Shown: positions 30,782 to 39,343 of the stretch, piece after piece
Layout: every line of letters starts with the position of its first letter
Numbering within the stretch: the stretch's first letter is position 1
Assembly: GCA_001464895.1 (NCBI GenBank)
Contig: LNEE01000013.1
Location: 1 to 64,000, forward strand
Reading direction: 5' to 3'
DNA length: 64,000 nucleotides
From: Betaproteobacteria bacterium Ga0077532
Lineage (GTDB): Bacteria > Pseudomonadota > Gammaproteobacteria > Burkholderiales > Ga0077523
The notes under the pieces: generated by a model
The model's database searches: none
What the model was told of the DNA's origin: nothing
The model's input: only the letters and a program-made list of their open reading frames with translations
Translations under genes and position numbers: made by a program

Positions 30782-30834
30782 GCGCGCGACCCATCGGTCG
30801 GCAAGGCACGCGCCGTCATCGCGTCGGGGGCTGA

Positions 30835-32796
30835 ATGCCATCCCTCGGTCCTGATCTCGAAGCGGTCTTCTCTCCGGAGGGGCCCCTCGCGCGGAGCATC
30901 CCGGGGTTCCGCAGCCGGCCGTCGCAGGTCGCCATGGCGCAGGCCATCGGACGCGCCATCGAGGACCGCGAGGTGCTTGTCGCCGAGGCAGGGACCGGCA
31001 CCGGCAAGACTTTCGCGTATCTCGTCCCGGCGCTCCTCTACGGAGGCAAGGTGATCGTCTCGACGGGCACCAAGACGCTCCAGGACCAACTCTTCGGGCG
31101 GGATCTCCCGGTGGTACGCGAGGCCCTCGGGGCGTCGGTCACCACCGCGCTGCTGAAGGGCCGCGCGAACTACGTCTGCCACTATCACCTCGAGCGCGCG
31201 CGCGCCGACGGCCGCTTCCAGAATCGCGCGGACGTGGGTTACCTCGAACGCATCGCGAGCTACGCGCGCACCAGCGACAGCGGCGACAAGAGCGGTCTCG
31301 CGGACGTCCCCGAGGACGCCACGGTCTGGCCGCTCGTGACCTCGACCCGCGAGAACTGCCTCGGGGCCGACTGCACCCACTTCCGCGAATGCTTCGTGAT
31401 GAAGGCGCGGAAACAGGCGCTGGAGGCCGACGTCGTCGTGGTGAACCACCATCTCTTCTTCGCGGATGTCGTGCTGCGCGACGAGGGTGTGGCCGAACTG
31501 CTGCCCAACTGCAACACGGTGATCCTCGACGAGGCGCATCAGTTGCCCGACACCGCGAGCCTCTTCTTCGGCGAGAGTCTTTCCACGACGCAACTCGTCG
31601 AACTCGCACGCGATACCCGACTCGAGGCCGCGGCCGGTGCACGCGACTTCGCGCCGTTGCCCGAAGCCGCACAGCAGCTGGAGAAAGCCGCGAAGGATCT
31701 CCGGCTCGCGTGGGGTGAGGGCGATATGGGCCGGGCGCCGGCACGCGACGCGCTGCAGAAGCCGAAGCTCGTGCCGGCCATCGAGAACGTGGAGACCTGC
31801 CTCGCGAAGCTCGACGAGCTACTCGATCTGCAGGCCGAGCGCAGCGAAGGGCTGGGGCGATGTCGCGAGCGCAGCGCACTTCTCGTGACGACCTTGAGGC
31901 GGTGGTATCGCGAGCCCGACGCGGCATACGTGCGATGGGTGGAAGTGTTCGCGGGTTCACTGCAACTGCATGCGACGCCGCTCGATGTCGGCGCGATCTT
32001 CCAGCGTCAGGTGGGCGGCGGCACGCGCGCATGGATCCTCACGTCGGCGACCCTGTCGGTTCGCGGCGACTTCTCGCACTACGTCGCGCAGCTCGGCCTC
32101 ACGTCGGCGCGCACCGAATGCTGGGACAGCCCGTTCGACTATCCACAGCAGGCCGTGCTCTACGTGCCCGAGGGTTTGCCCGAACCCAACACGCCGTACT
32201 ACACCGAGGCGGTGGTCGAGGCGGCGCTTCCCGCGATCGAGGCGGCCGGAGGTCGCACCTTCCTGCTCTTCACCAGCCTGCGTGCGATGCGCGAGGCGCG
32301 CGATCTCGTGGAGGCAGGATTGCGTCGGCTGGGTCGCGACTATCCGATCCTGTTGCAGGGCGAGGGGTCACGAACCGAGCTGCTCGAGCGCTTCCGTCGC
32401 CTCGGCAACGCGGTGCTGGTCGGCAGCCAGTCGTTCTGGGAGGGCGTGGACGTCCGTGGACCGACGTTGTCGTTGGTGGTGATCGACCGCGTGCCGTTCG
32501 CGCCGCCGGACGATCCCGTGCTGACGGCGCGCATCGAGCGCATCAACGCGGCCGGCGGCAATGCCTTCATGGACTATCAGCTGCCGCATGCGGTGATCCT
32601 CCTGAAGCAGGGGGCCGGGCGTTTGATTCGCGATGAAGCCGATCGCGGCGTGCTGATGATCTGCGATCCGAGGCTCATCTCGAAGTCGTACGGGAAACGC
32701 GTCTGGCGCAGCCTGCCGCCGATGCGCCGGACGCGGGACATCGATGATGTGGTCGCGTTTCTGTCGGGCACGGGAACATTGATCGAAGCATCCTGA
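30835..32796 (+). CDS. DinG/YoaA-type iron-sulfur DNA helicase
   Basis: A 653-residue ATP-dependent 5'-3' helicase of the XPD-like superfamily 2 branch. Walker A is EAGTGTGKT (residues 51-59) and the DEAH box is at 232-235. Four cysteines between them (Cys115, 175, 180, 186) match an iron-sulfur domain. Later motifs SQSFWEGVDVRG and GAGRLIRDEADRGVL complete the helicase core. No exonuclease domain is fused, so it fits the YoaA/DinG lineage, thought to help replication forks past damage or structured DNA. It is convergent with the YkvA-like gene, seven bases apart. Confidence 0.93.
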   Translation: MPSLGPDLEAVFSPEGPLARSIPGFRSRPSQVAMAQAIGRAIEDREVLVAEAGTGTGKTFAYLVPALLYGGKVIVSTGTKTLQDQLFGRDLPVVREALGASVTTALLKGRANYVCHYHLERARADGRFQNRADVGYLERIASYARTSDSGDKSGLADVPEDATVWPLVTSTRENCLGADCTHFRECFVMKARKQALEADVVVVNHHLFFADVVLRDEGVAELLPNCNTVILDEAHQLPDTASLFFGESLSTTQLVELARDTRLEAAAGARDFAPLPEAAQQLEKAAKDLRLAWGEGDMGRAPARDALQKPKLVPAIENVETCLAKLDELLDLQAERSEGLGRCRERSALLVTTLRRWYREPDAAYVRWVEVFAGSLQLHATPLDVGAIFQRQVGGGTRAWILTSATLSVRGDFSHYVAQLGLTSARTECWDSPFDYPQQAVLYVPEGLPEPNTPYYTEAVVEAALPAIEAAGGRTFLLFTSLRAMREARDLVEAGLRRLGRDYPILLQGEGSRTELLERFRRLGNAVLVGSQSFWEGVDVRGPTLSLVVIDRVPFAPPDDPVLTARIERINAAGGNAFMDYQLPHAVILLKQGAGRLIRDEADRGVLMICDPRLISKSYGKRVWRSLPPMRRTRDIDDVVAFLSGTGTLIEAS

Positions 32797-32803
32797 TCTT
32801 CGG

Positions 32804-33184
32804 TCAGTCGACCCAGAGGCGCCACGCGAGGAGCAGGATCGCGATCCACACGACACCGACGATGGCGGCACCCGCCAGGCTGACCGGCTTGCCCTTGCGA
32901 TCCGCGAACCATTGATCCGCCTGGTCACGGCATTGACTCCTGACGGCGGGTGGCAGCAGGCGGAGGCAGAGCCAGATGGCCCCGGGGAGCAGGATCACTT
33001 CATCGAGGTATCCCAGGATCGGGATGAAATCGGGGATGAGATCGATGGGGCTCAGTGCATAGGCCGCGACGCAGACCGCCAGCACCTTCGCGACGAGCGG
33101 CGTGTCGGGATGCCGCGTCGCGAACCAGACCGTCAGAGCATCCCTGCGCAGGGCCTTGGCCCAGGCGACGATGCGGGCCCACAC
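32804..33184 (-). CDS. YkvA-like DUF1232 membrane protein
   Basis: A 126-residue protein with the DUF1232 signature YALSPIDLIPDFIPILGYLDE, two hydrophobic segments around it and a C-terminal helix VGVVWIAILLLAWRLW. The function of the family is unknown. I place the start at GTG 33184, just after the rimO stop at 33196; the longer open frame runs antisense into rimO and is not credible. The order rimO then ykvA suggests cotranscription on the minus strand. Confidence 0.85.
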   Translation of the reverse strand: MWARIVAWAKALRRDALTVWFATRHPDTPLVAKVLAVCVAAYALSPIDLIPDFIPILGYLDEVILLPGAIWLCLRLLPPAVRSQCRDQADQWFADRKGKPVSLAGAAIVGVVWIAILLLAWRLWVD

Positions 33185-33195
33185 GCGGGTGCGTC

Positions 33196-34536
33196 CTACG
33201 GAAGGGCGATGGCGTGCAGGTCGTGCGTGTCCGAGCGCTCCACGCGCACCTTCACGAAATCGCCGACCTTCACGCCCTGCGCGCCGGACACGTGGACGAC
33301 ACCGTCGATCTCGGGGGCGTCGGCGGCGCTCCGTGCCAACAGAGTGTCGCCATCGACCTGGTCGACGAGGACGGTGATTTCCCGACCGACACGCGCGGCG
33401 AGCCGGCGCGCGGAGATGCCCGCCTGCAGCGTCATGAACCGCTCCCGGCGCTCCTGCTTCACTGGCTCGGGGACGGGGTCGGGAAGAGCATTCGCGGTCG
33501 CCCCCTCGACCGGGGAGTACGCGAAACAGCCGACCCGATCGAGTTCGGCCTCTTCGAGGAACTCGAGCAGCGATTCGAACTCGGCCTCGGTCTCGCCCGG
33601 AAATCCGACGATGAAGGTGGATCGCAGGGTGATGTCGGGGCACACCGATCGCCATGCACGGATGCGTGCAAGGTTGTTCTCGGCGCTCGCCGGACGCTTC
33701 ATCAATTTCAGGAGTCGCGGACTGGCGTGCTGGAACGGGATGTCGAGGTACGGCAGGACGCGCCCCTCCGCCATCAGCGGGATCACTTCGTCCACGTGCG
33801 GATACGGGTAGACGTAGTGGAGGCGGGTCCAGACGCCGAGCTCACCGAGGGCTGTGACCAGGTCGGTCATCCGGGTCTTCACTGGCCGCCCTTTGTGGAA
33901 GCCCGTGCGGTACTTCACATCGACGCCGTACGCGCTGGTGTCCTGCGAGATCACCAGGAGTTCCTTCACGCCGGCGCGGACGAGATGCTCGGCTTCCTGC
34001 AGAACTTCGCCCACGGGCCGGCTGACGAGGTCGCCGCGCATCGAGGGGATGATGCAGAACGTGCATCGGTGATTGCAGCCTTCCGAGATCTTCAGGTAGG
34101 CGTAGTGCTTCGGCGTAAGCCGGATCCCCTGGGGCGGGACGAGGTCCGAGAACGGATCGTGGGGCTTCGGCAGGTGCTGGTGGATGGCCGCCATGACCTC
34201 CTCGGTCGCGTGGGGGCCGGTCACGGCGAGCACGCTCGGATGGGTCTCGCGGACCACTGCACCCTTGGCGCCGAGGCATCCTGTGACGATCACCTTGCCG
34301 TTCTCCCGCACGGCCTCGCCGATGGCGTCCAGCGACTCCTCGACCGCCGAATCGATGAAGCCGCAGGTGTTGACGACCACGAGGTCGGCGGATTCGTAGG
34401 AGGGGGCGATCCGGTAACCCTCCGCCCGGAGGCGTGTGAGGATCTGCTCGGAGTCGACCAATGCCTTCGGACATCCAAGCGAGACGAAACCCACCTTGGG
34501 CGCGGGCTCGGGCCGTGCGCGAACTTTCGACTGCAT
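33196..34536 (-). CDS. rimO: Ribosomal protein S12 methylthiotransferase RimO
   Basis: RimO adds a methylthio group to an aspartate of ribosomal protein S12 by radical-SAM chemistry. In the 446-residue protein the N-terminal UPF0004 domain has Cys22, Cys58 and Cys87 for the second iron-sulfur cluster. The radical-SAM cluster binds Cys154, Cys158 and Cys161 ([12 protein letters not shown]). [14 protein letters not shown] and [13 protein letters not shown] follow, and a C-terminal TRAM domain (about 375-440) ends the protein. [16 protein letters not shown] is typical of RimO rather than MiaB. It is 11 bases from phaR upstream. Confidence 0.96.
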   Translation of the reverse strand: MQSKVRARPEPAPKVGFVSLGCPKALVDSEQILTRLRAEGYRIAPSYESADLVVVNTCGFIDSAVEESLDAIGEAVRENGKVIVTGCLGAKGAVVRETHPSVLAVTGPHATEEVMAAIHQHLPKPHDPFSDLVPPQGIRLTPKHYAYLKISEGCNHRCTFCIIPSMRGDLVSRPVGEVLQEAEHLVRAGVKELLVISQDTSAYGVDVKYRTGFHKGRPVKTRMTDLVTALGELGVWTRLHYVYPYPHVDEVIPLMAEGRVLPYLDIPFQHASPRLLKLMKRPASAENNLARIRAWRSVCPDITLRSTFIVGFPGETEAEFESLLEFLEEAELDRVGCFAYSPVEGATANALPDPVPEPVKQERRERFMTLQAGISARRLAARVGREITVLVDQVDGDTLLARSAADAPEIDGVVHVSGAQGVKVGDFVKVRVERSDTHDLHAIALP

Positions 34537-34547
34537 GCGAGTGAACC

Positions 34548-35129
34548 TCAGCCTTTGCGATCGGGGTCGGACGGGTCGTCTTGCGAGGCCCCGGTGGCGA
34601 AAGGTGAGAACGGGAACGTGGAGAACATGTTCCGCGCCTGTTTCTGCAGCTGCTGCTGCATTTCGACGAACGTATTGGCGCTTTGCTCGAGGTAGCTGCC
34701 CATGAGGCCCTGGATGGCGGGGCCCTGCATCTTCACGAACTGGTTCCAGGCATCGGACCCCACCACAGGGTTCTCGCCGAACTTGGCCAGCGACTGCTGC
34801 TGCAGCTTCCGCTGGATCTCCATGAATGTCTGAATGTTCTTCTCGAGGTACGAACCCATCATGCCCTGCATGGCATTACCGTAGAACCGGATGATCTGCG
34901 AGAGCATGTCGCTGGAGAACATCGGTGCGCCCGCGGTTTCCTCCTCCAGAATGATCTGCAAAAGGATGCTTCGGGTGAGATCGTCGCCCGACTTCGCGTC
35001 GAGGACCTTGAACTGCACCTGCTCCAGTACCAGCGCCTTCACGTCTGCCAGCGTGATGTAGCTGCTCGTTGCCGTGTCGTACAGCCGGCGGTTCGGATAC
35101 TTCTTGATCAGTCGAAGTTCTTCAGCCAT
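34548..35129 (-). CDS. phaR: PHA synthesis repressor PhaR
   Basis: PhaR represses phasin (phaP) and polymer genes and also binds PHB, so polymer accumulation relieves repression. The 193-residue protein has the PHB/PHA accumulation regulator DNA-binding domain at the N-terminus ([20 protein letters not shown], from residue 8), then two similar helical segments including [20 protein letters not shown] and [20 protein letters not shown]. The duplication of that segment is visible by eye. ATG 35129 has GAGGGATCC immediately upstream; the longer frame to 35516 crosses the candidate ncRNA. It is separated from phaB by 626 bases. Confidence 0.95.
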   Translation of the reverse strand: MAEELRLIKKYPNRRLYDTATSSYITLADVKALVLEQVQFKVLDAKSGDDLTRSILLQIILEEETAGAPMFSSDMLSQIIRFYGNAMQGMMGSYLEKNIQTFMEIQRKLQQQSLAKFGENPVVGSDAWNQFVKMQGPAIQGLMGSYLEQSANTFVEMQQQLQKQARNMFSTFPFSPFATGASQDDPSDPDRKG

Positions 35130-35258
35130 GGATCCCTCGTAGCGGCGACATTGTGGAGGAGGCCTGCCGCGAGCCGGATGACGAGCGGTTCCCGCCTCGA
35201 TGTTATGGGGTCGCTCGCGGACTCTAGCGGAATCATGGTGCGACGCGCAAAAAAATCG

Positions 35259-35287
35259 TTGACAGTGAATTCGGGCACGCCTAGCAT
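35259..35287 (+). promoter_or_regulatory. Strong sigma-70-like promoter on the plus strand upstream of phaR
   Basis: TTGACA (35259-35264) is a perfect -35, and TAGCAT (35282-35287) is 17 bases downstream as -10. Transcription would start near 35294. It faces away from phaR and leads into the 380-base hairpin-rich region that ends at a terminator. An 8-base palindrome GTTGCAAC follows at 35298-35305. Confidence 0.6.
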
Positions 35288-35293
35288 CTAAGT

Positions 35294-35676
35294 TATGCGT
35301 TGCAACAAGACGCGCTCGATACGCTAGATGTAAGGAAAGATTACTTCGGTGTATCATTGGTTTGTGTGGGAAAGCTTGATTCGGTCTCAATGGCGCAGCG
35401 AACAAGATTGCTGCGCGGGTCTCGAGGTGGACCCCGCGGGAGGGCAGGCGACTCCCAGTGGTTTGAGGCGCAATTTCGGACACTGCAGGAATGGCCGCCA
35501 GTAATAAATGCGGCACAGAATTCGGCCAGACGAAGACTCGAGGTCTTCGCGAGATGGGTGGCCCGGTGGGTTGCTGACGCAGCCTCCAGAAGGGTCTCCC
35601 GGCCAGACGGCTCCTCCCCCTTTATCGCAAGATAAAGGTTCAACCCCGGCGGGTTCACCCACCGGGGTTTTTTTTT
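35294..35676 (+). ncRNA. Candidate structured non-coding RNA between phaR and phaB
   Basis: A plus-strand transcription unit is framed by a sigma-70-like promoter and an intrinsic terminator. In between lie many small hairpins: GCGCAGC/GCTGCGC (35393-35416), GGGTC/GACCC (35417-35434), TGGCCG/CGGCCA (35492-35528), CGAAGAC/GTCTTCG around TCGAG (35531-35549) and CCTTTATC-GCAA-GATAAAGG (35619-35638), a perfect stem with a GNRA tetraloop. I find none of the landmark sequences of RNase P RNA, tmRNA, SRP RNA or 6S RNA. A 111-codon frame starting TTG 35300 runs through it but stops inside the last hairpin and has no clear protein family. If phaC-phaB transcription reads through to phaR, this RNA is antisense to it. 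Confidence 0.55.
35643..35676 (+). terminator. Strong intrinsic terminator of candidate ncRNA
   Basis: ACCCCGG, a mismatch, GGG, loop TTCA, CCC, a mismatch, CCGGGGT, then nine T in a row (35668-35676). The T tract lies on the plus strand only. It therefore ends plus-strand transcripts arriving from phaR's side and not phaB, whose own end shows only the T-less hairpin around 35722-35742. Confidence 0.85.
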
Positions 35677-35755
35677 GTGCCGGCGGAATGTCGATCGTGC
35701 TGCGCCCGCGCCTTGGCCAGTCGTGCTCCCATCGGGAACACGAAGGCCGGGTTCG

Positions 35756-36499
35756 TCAGGACATGTGCTGACCACCGTTGATCGAGATGTTCGCCCCGGT
35801 CAGGAAGGCCGCTTCATCCGATGCCAGATAGATGATCAGGCCGGCGACTTCCTCCGGTTTCCCAAGGCGACCAACCGGGATCTGCGGGATGATCTTCGTG
35901 TCGAGAATGTCCTTCGGAATGGCCGTCACCATCTTGGTACCGATGTAGCCGGGCGAGATCGTGTTGACGGTCACCCCCTTCTTGGCCACTTCGAGGGCGA
36001 GAGCCTTCGTGAAGCCATGCATGCCAGCCTTCGCCGCCGAGTAGTTGGTCTGACCGAAGGCACCCTTCTGGCCGTTCACCGACGAGATGTTGATGACGCG
36101 ACCCCAGCCGCGATCGACCATGCCGTCCATGACCTGCTTAGTCATGTTGAAGCAGCTGTCGAGGTTCGTGCGGATCACGGCATCCCAGTCCGCCTTGCCC
36201 ATCTTCTTGAAGGTCATGTCGCGCGTGATGCCGGCGTTGTTCACGAGCACATCGACCGCGCCGACCTCCGCCGTCACCTTCGCGACCGCGGCTGCGGCCG
36301 AATCGAAATCCGTCACGTCGCAAGGCACCGCGTGGAAGTCGTAGCCCTTGGCCTTCATGGCCGTGACCCACGCATCGGCGGTCTTGTTGCTCGGTGAGTA
36401 GGTGGCGACCACGGTGTATCCCTGATCCGCCATGCCCGTGCAGATGGGTTCTCCAAGTCCGCCCATTCCTCCCGTCACGAGTACCACGCGCTTTGGCAT
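35756..36499 (-). CDS. phaB: Acetoacetyl-CoA reductase PhaB
   Basis: PhaB reduces acetoacetyl-CoA to (R)-3-hydroxybutyryl-CoA with NADPH, giving the monomer for PHB. The 247-residue short-chain dehydrogenase has the cofactor loop VTGGMGGLGEPI, the NNAG motif (VDVLVNNAGITRDM) and the catalytic YxxxK in NYSAAKAGMHGFTKAL. The C-terminus ends GGQHMS, close to well-known PhaB. GGAG precedes the ATG. phaC lies 14 bases upstream in the same operon; no phaA thiolase is present in the cluster. Confidence 0.97.
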   Translation of the reverse strand: MPKRVVLVTGGMGGLGEPICTGMADQGYTVVATYSPSNKTADAWVTAMKAKGYDFHAVPCDVTDFDSAAAAVAKVTAEVGAVDVLVNNAGITRDMTFKKMGKADWDAVIRTNLDSCFNMTKQVMDGMVDRGWGRVINISSVNGQKGAFGQTNYSAAKAGMHGFTKALALEVAKKGVTVNTISPGYIGTKMVTAIPKDILDTKIIPQIPVGRLGKPEEVAGLIIYLASDEAAFLTGANISINGGQHMS

Positions 36500-36513
36500 G
36501 TTCTGCTCCTTGT

Positions 36514-38286
36514 TCATTGAGTTCCTGGATCGTGTCCGGCGCCTCCGGCCGGTTCGCTGTGCTCGAGCACATAGCGACCGGGCGATGGTTCGATGACCGG
36601 ATGCCGCGCGTTGCCCGGACCGGCTGACGCGGTGCGCCAGCGGCCCGCGTGCCGCGCCTGCCATCCGGCCCAATCCTGCCACCAACTTCCGCTGGCGTGT
36701 TGTGCCGCGTCCATCCATTCGTCTGCCGTGGCTATCGGGGGCGGACCGCTCCAATAGCCGCGCCGCCGACCCCCGGCCGGATTGACGATGCCGGCCACAT
36801 GGCCGCTCTCCGTCAGGACGAACCGCTCGACGCGGGCCAGCAGCGAAGCGCTCGCGTAGGCGCTGCGCCATGGAACGATGTGGTCTTCCCTTGCCGCCAA
36901 CAGGTACACGGGGGCGTCGATCGCGCGCAGGTCGATGGCGCCATGCGACGTGTCGATCCCGCCCGGATCTCGCAGGCGGTTCTCCAGGTAGAGCAGGCGC
37001 AGCAGTTGGCAGTACAGGCGCCCCGGCAGGTTCGCGCTGTCGCCGTTCCAGTGGAGCAGGTCGAAGGGCGGTGGAGTCTCGCCGAGGAAGTAGTTGTGCT
37101 GGATGAAGTGCCATACGAGTTCGCGGGCGCGAAGACTCGAGAAGGCGGCGGTGAGGCGTTGCCCGGGTACGACGGCCCCACGACCGAACTCGCGCTCGCA
37201 CTGTTCGACGAACGCAGCGTCGATGTAATGGCCGATGTCGCCGGGGTTGCCGAAGTCGAGCAAAGTGGCCAGAAGTGTCAGCGAAGCAACGCGGGATTTT
37301 CCCGCTGCCGCATCGAGTGCGGCCGCCGCAGCGGCGAGCGTGCCGCCGATGCAGAACCCAAGAACGGCCGCACGCTTGGCGCCCGAAAGCTGCAGGGCGA
37401 CGGTGAGCGTGTCGAGCACGCCCTCTTGCAGGTAGTCGTCCCAGCCGGCGTCCGCCTGCGCCCCGCCGGCATCGCGCCAGGAGACGACGAACACGTCGAA
37501 CCCCTGCGCCACGGCGTATCGGACGAACGAGTTCTCCGGGCGGAGATCGAGGATGTAGTACCGGTTGATGAAGGGAGGGACGATGAGCAGCGGACGCCCG
37601 CGCACCTTGTCGCCGGCGGGCGCGTAACGGATCAACTGCACGAGCGGCGATTCGTGGATCACGTGGCCCGGCGTCACGGCCAGGTTGACGCCGACCTGGA
37701 ATGCCTCCGGGTCGCTCATGGTGATCCGGCCGCGGGCGAGGTCCGCGGCCAGTTGCCCGGTACCCCTGGCGACGGAAGCGCCCTCGCTCGCGAAGGCGCG
37801 GCGCAGAGCGGCCGGGTTCGAGGCGAGCTGGTTGCCCGGGGACATCGCGTCGACCCATTGCTGCAGAAAGAACGCGAGGCGCCGCCGCTCGTCCTCGGAC
37901 AACTCGAGCACGCCGGGCAGTGCGGATGCGAACGCCTGCCATAGCGCGTGCTGTTGCCGCAGGTAGGCGAACCACGGGATGTCGTCCCAGGCGGGATCGC
38001 GGAATCGCGGGTCCTGTGTAACAGTCTCCTCGCGCTCACCCGATGCCGTCGGGGTGCCCAGCACCGATTGCCAGAGGGCGAACTGCCTTTCGTAGACATC
38101 GTCGAGGAACGCGCGCAGGCGTCCGGGGTCTCTCGCGAGCGTCGCAGCCAGACCCGCGAAGAGGAGGCGCGACTGCTCGGCGCCGGCCACCGTGATGGAC
38201 AGCAGGGCGCCACCACCAGGGGCCAGCAGGGCAGTGAACAAGGCGTCGCCACTCGGTGGCAGCGCGGACGTGTGGGATGTCGGCAT
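36514..38286 (-). CDS. phaC: Class I poly(3-hydroxyalkanoate) synthase PhaC
   Basis: PhaC polymerises (R)-3-hydroxyacyl-CoA to PHA at the granule surface. Start ATG 38286 gives 590 residues, the class I length. The lipase-like box GFCIGG contains the catalytic Cys312. The partner residues are Asp468 in AAREDHIVPW and His496 in TESGHVAGIVNP. PPFINRYYILDLRP and HWNGDSANLPG are also conserved. An in-frame start at 38355 would extend it by 23 residues that overlap the small divergent gene at 38354, so I reject it. It heads the phaC-phaB unit. Confidence 0.96.
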   Translation of the reverse strand: MPTSHTSALPPSGDALFTALLAPGGGALLSITVAGAEQSRLLFAGLAATLARDPGRLRAFLDDVYERQFALWQSVLGTPTASGEREETVTQDPRFRDPAWDDIPWFAYLRQQHALWQAFASALPGVLELSEDERRRLAFFLQQWVDAMSPGNQLASNPAALRRAFASEGASVARGTGQLAADLARGRITMSDPEAFQVGVNLAVTPGHVIHESPLVQLIRYAPAGDKVRGRPLLIVPPFINRYYILDLRPENSFVRYAVAQGFDVFVVSWRDAGGAQADAGWDDYLQEGVLDTLTVALQLSGAKRAAVLGFCIGGTLAAAAAALDAAAGKSRVASLTLLATLLDFGNPGDIGHYIDAAFVEQCEREFGRGAVVPGQRLTAAFSSLRARELVWHFIQHNYFLGETPPPFDLLHWNGDSANLPGRLYCQLLRLLYLENRLRDPGGIDTSHGAIDLRAIDAPVYLLAAREDHIVPWRSAYASASLLARVERFVLTESGHVAGIVNPAGGRRRGYWSGPPPIATADEWMDAAQHASGSWWQDWAGWQARHAGRWRTASAGPGNARHPVIEPSPGRYVLEHSEPAGGAGHDPGTQ

Positions 38287-38353
38287 CGTGGGGGCGGCGC
38301 GCAACGCAAGCGCCGCGGAGCATTCTCGAAGGGGCGGGCAAGGGCGGTCAAGC

Positions 38354-38581
38354 ATGTATCTCGTGGCAATCGCGTGGCTCTACGTCACGCTCCTCATGGC
38401 GGCGGCCGAGCGCAACGTCGTTTCGGGTGTGATGACCTTTCTGATCTACGGTCTCGCCCCCCTCGCGCTCTTCCTCTGGCTGTTCGGAACGCCGCAGCGC
38501 GCCCGCTTTCGCGCACTCCGCGAACAGCAGCGCGCGCGCCGGGACGCACAGGCGGCTGGAGAAAAGGAGCCGCCGCCCTGA
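38354..38581 (+). CDS. Small hydrophobic membrane protein (hypothetical)
   Basis: A 75-residue protein with two hydrophobic segments (YLVAIAWLYVTLLMAAAER and GVMTFLIYGLAPLALFLWLF) and a basic, Ala/Arg-rich C-terminal tail. It looks like a real gene because it begins in the gap divergent to phaC and ends 21 bases before pgeF. I recall similar small proteins beside pha and pgeF genes in betaproteobacteria, but I assign no function. Confidence 0.7.
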   Translation: MYLVAIAWLYVTLLMAAAERNVVSGVMTFLIYGLAPLALFLWLFGTPQRARFRALREQQRARRDAQAAGEKEPPP

Positions 38582-38602
38582 CGGCGACAGCGCAGGCTGG
38601 GA

Positions 38603-39343
38603 TCAGGGGTCCAGCCAGATGGTTGCGGCCATCCTGCCGCTGACGCGGTCCCGCCGATGCGAGAAGAATCGCTTCGAATCGCTGACGGTGCACAGGCCGC
38701 CGCCGTGGATCGCGCCGACACCCAGCGCGGCGAGTCGCTGCCTGGCGAGGAGGAAGAGATCCGCGAGCCACTTCCCCGGCCCGTGCGGCACGAACGCGGC
38801 GCCCGCTTCCACGGCGTGGCCGAGGAAGGCGTCCCGCACGTCGTCGCCCACCTCGAATGCGGACGGACCGATGGCCGGGCCCATCCACGCGAGGAGCGTC
38901 GCCGGATCCGTGTCGAGTGCGCGTACCGCATTGCCCAGGACATCGCCCGCCAGGCCGCGCCAGCCCGCGTGCGCGGCAGCGACCCGGGTTCCCGCCCGGT
39001 CGGCTAGCAGCACCGGCATGCAGTCGGCCATCTGCACCACGCACACGACGCCTGCCTGGGTGGTGAAGCTTCCGTCGGCCTCGACGAGTGTCGTCACCGT
39101 GGCTGCGTCGACCACCTGGTTGCCGTGCACCTGCCGCAACCACCGGGGATCGGCCGGGAGGCACGCCCGCAGGCGCGCGCGGTTCTCGCGCACCGATTCC
39201 GGATCGTCGCCGACCGCGATGCCCAGATTCAGGGAGTCGTAAGGCGGAAGGCTCACGCCGCCTGACCGCGTCGTGACGAGCGATCGCACCGCGGGGGGCG
39301 CGGACCAGTCGGGTACCAGCAGATCGTCGTTGGTGAGCGTCAT
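38603..39343 (-). CDS. pgeF: Peptidoglycan editing factor PgeF (YfiH family)
   Basis: PgeF belongs to the multicopper polyphenol-oxidase-like YfiH family. In E. coli it removes wrongly incorporated L-serine from peptidoglycan precursors. The 246-residue protein shows the metal-site motifs RQVHGNQVV, QMADCMPVLLAD and AAHAGWRGLAGDVL, with the last His in a GGLCTVSDSKRFFSHRRD context. Its start overlaps the stop of rluD by four bases, so the two are coupled, the usual neighbourhood of yfiH. Confidence 0.92.
   Translation of the reverse strand: MTLTNDDLLVPDWSAPPAVRSLVTTRSGGVSLPPYDSLNLGIAVGDDPESVRENRARLRACLPADPRWLRQVHGNQVVDAATVTTLVEADGSFTTQAGVVCVVQMADCMPVLLADRAGTRVAAAHAGWRGLAGDVLGNAVRALDTDPATLLAWMGPAIGPSAFEVGDDVRDAFLGHAVEAGAAFVPHGPGKWLADLFLLARQRLAALGVGAIHGGGLCTVSDSKRFFSHRRDRVSGRMAATIWLDP

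Noticed and set aside
35300-35635. A 111-codon open frame inside the candidate RNA
   Set aside because: TTG start, no clear ribosome-binding site, no family motif, and its stop falls within a hairpin.
35294-35676. Identification of the candidate RNA as RNase P RNA, tmRNA or SRP RNA
   Set aside because: The length would suit the first two, but none of their landmark sequences is present on either strand.
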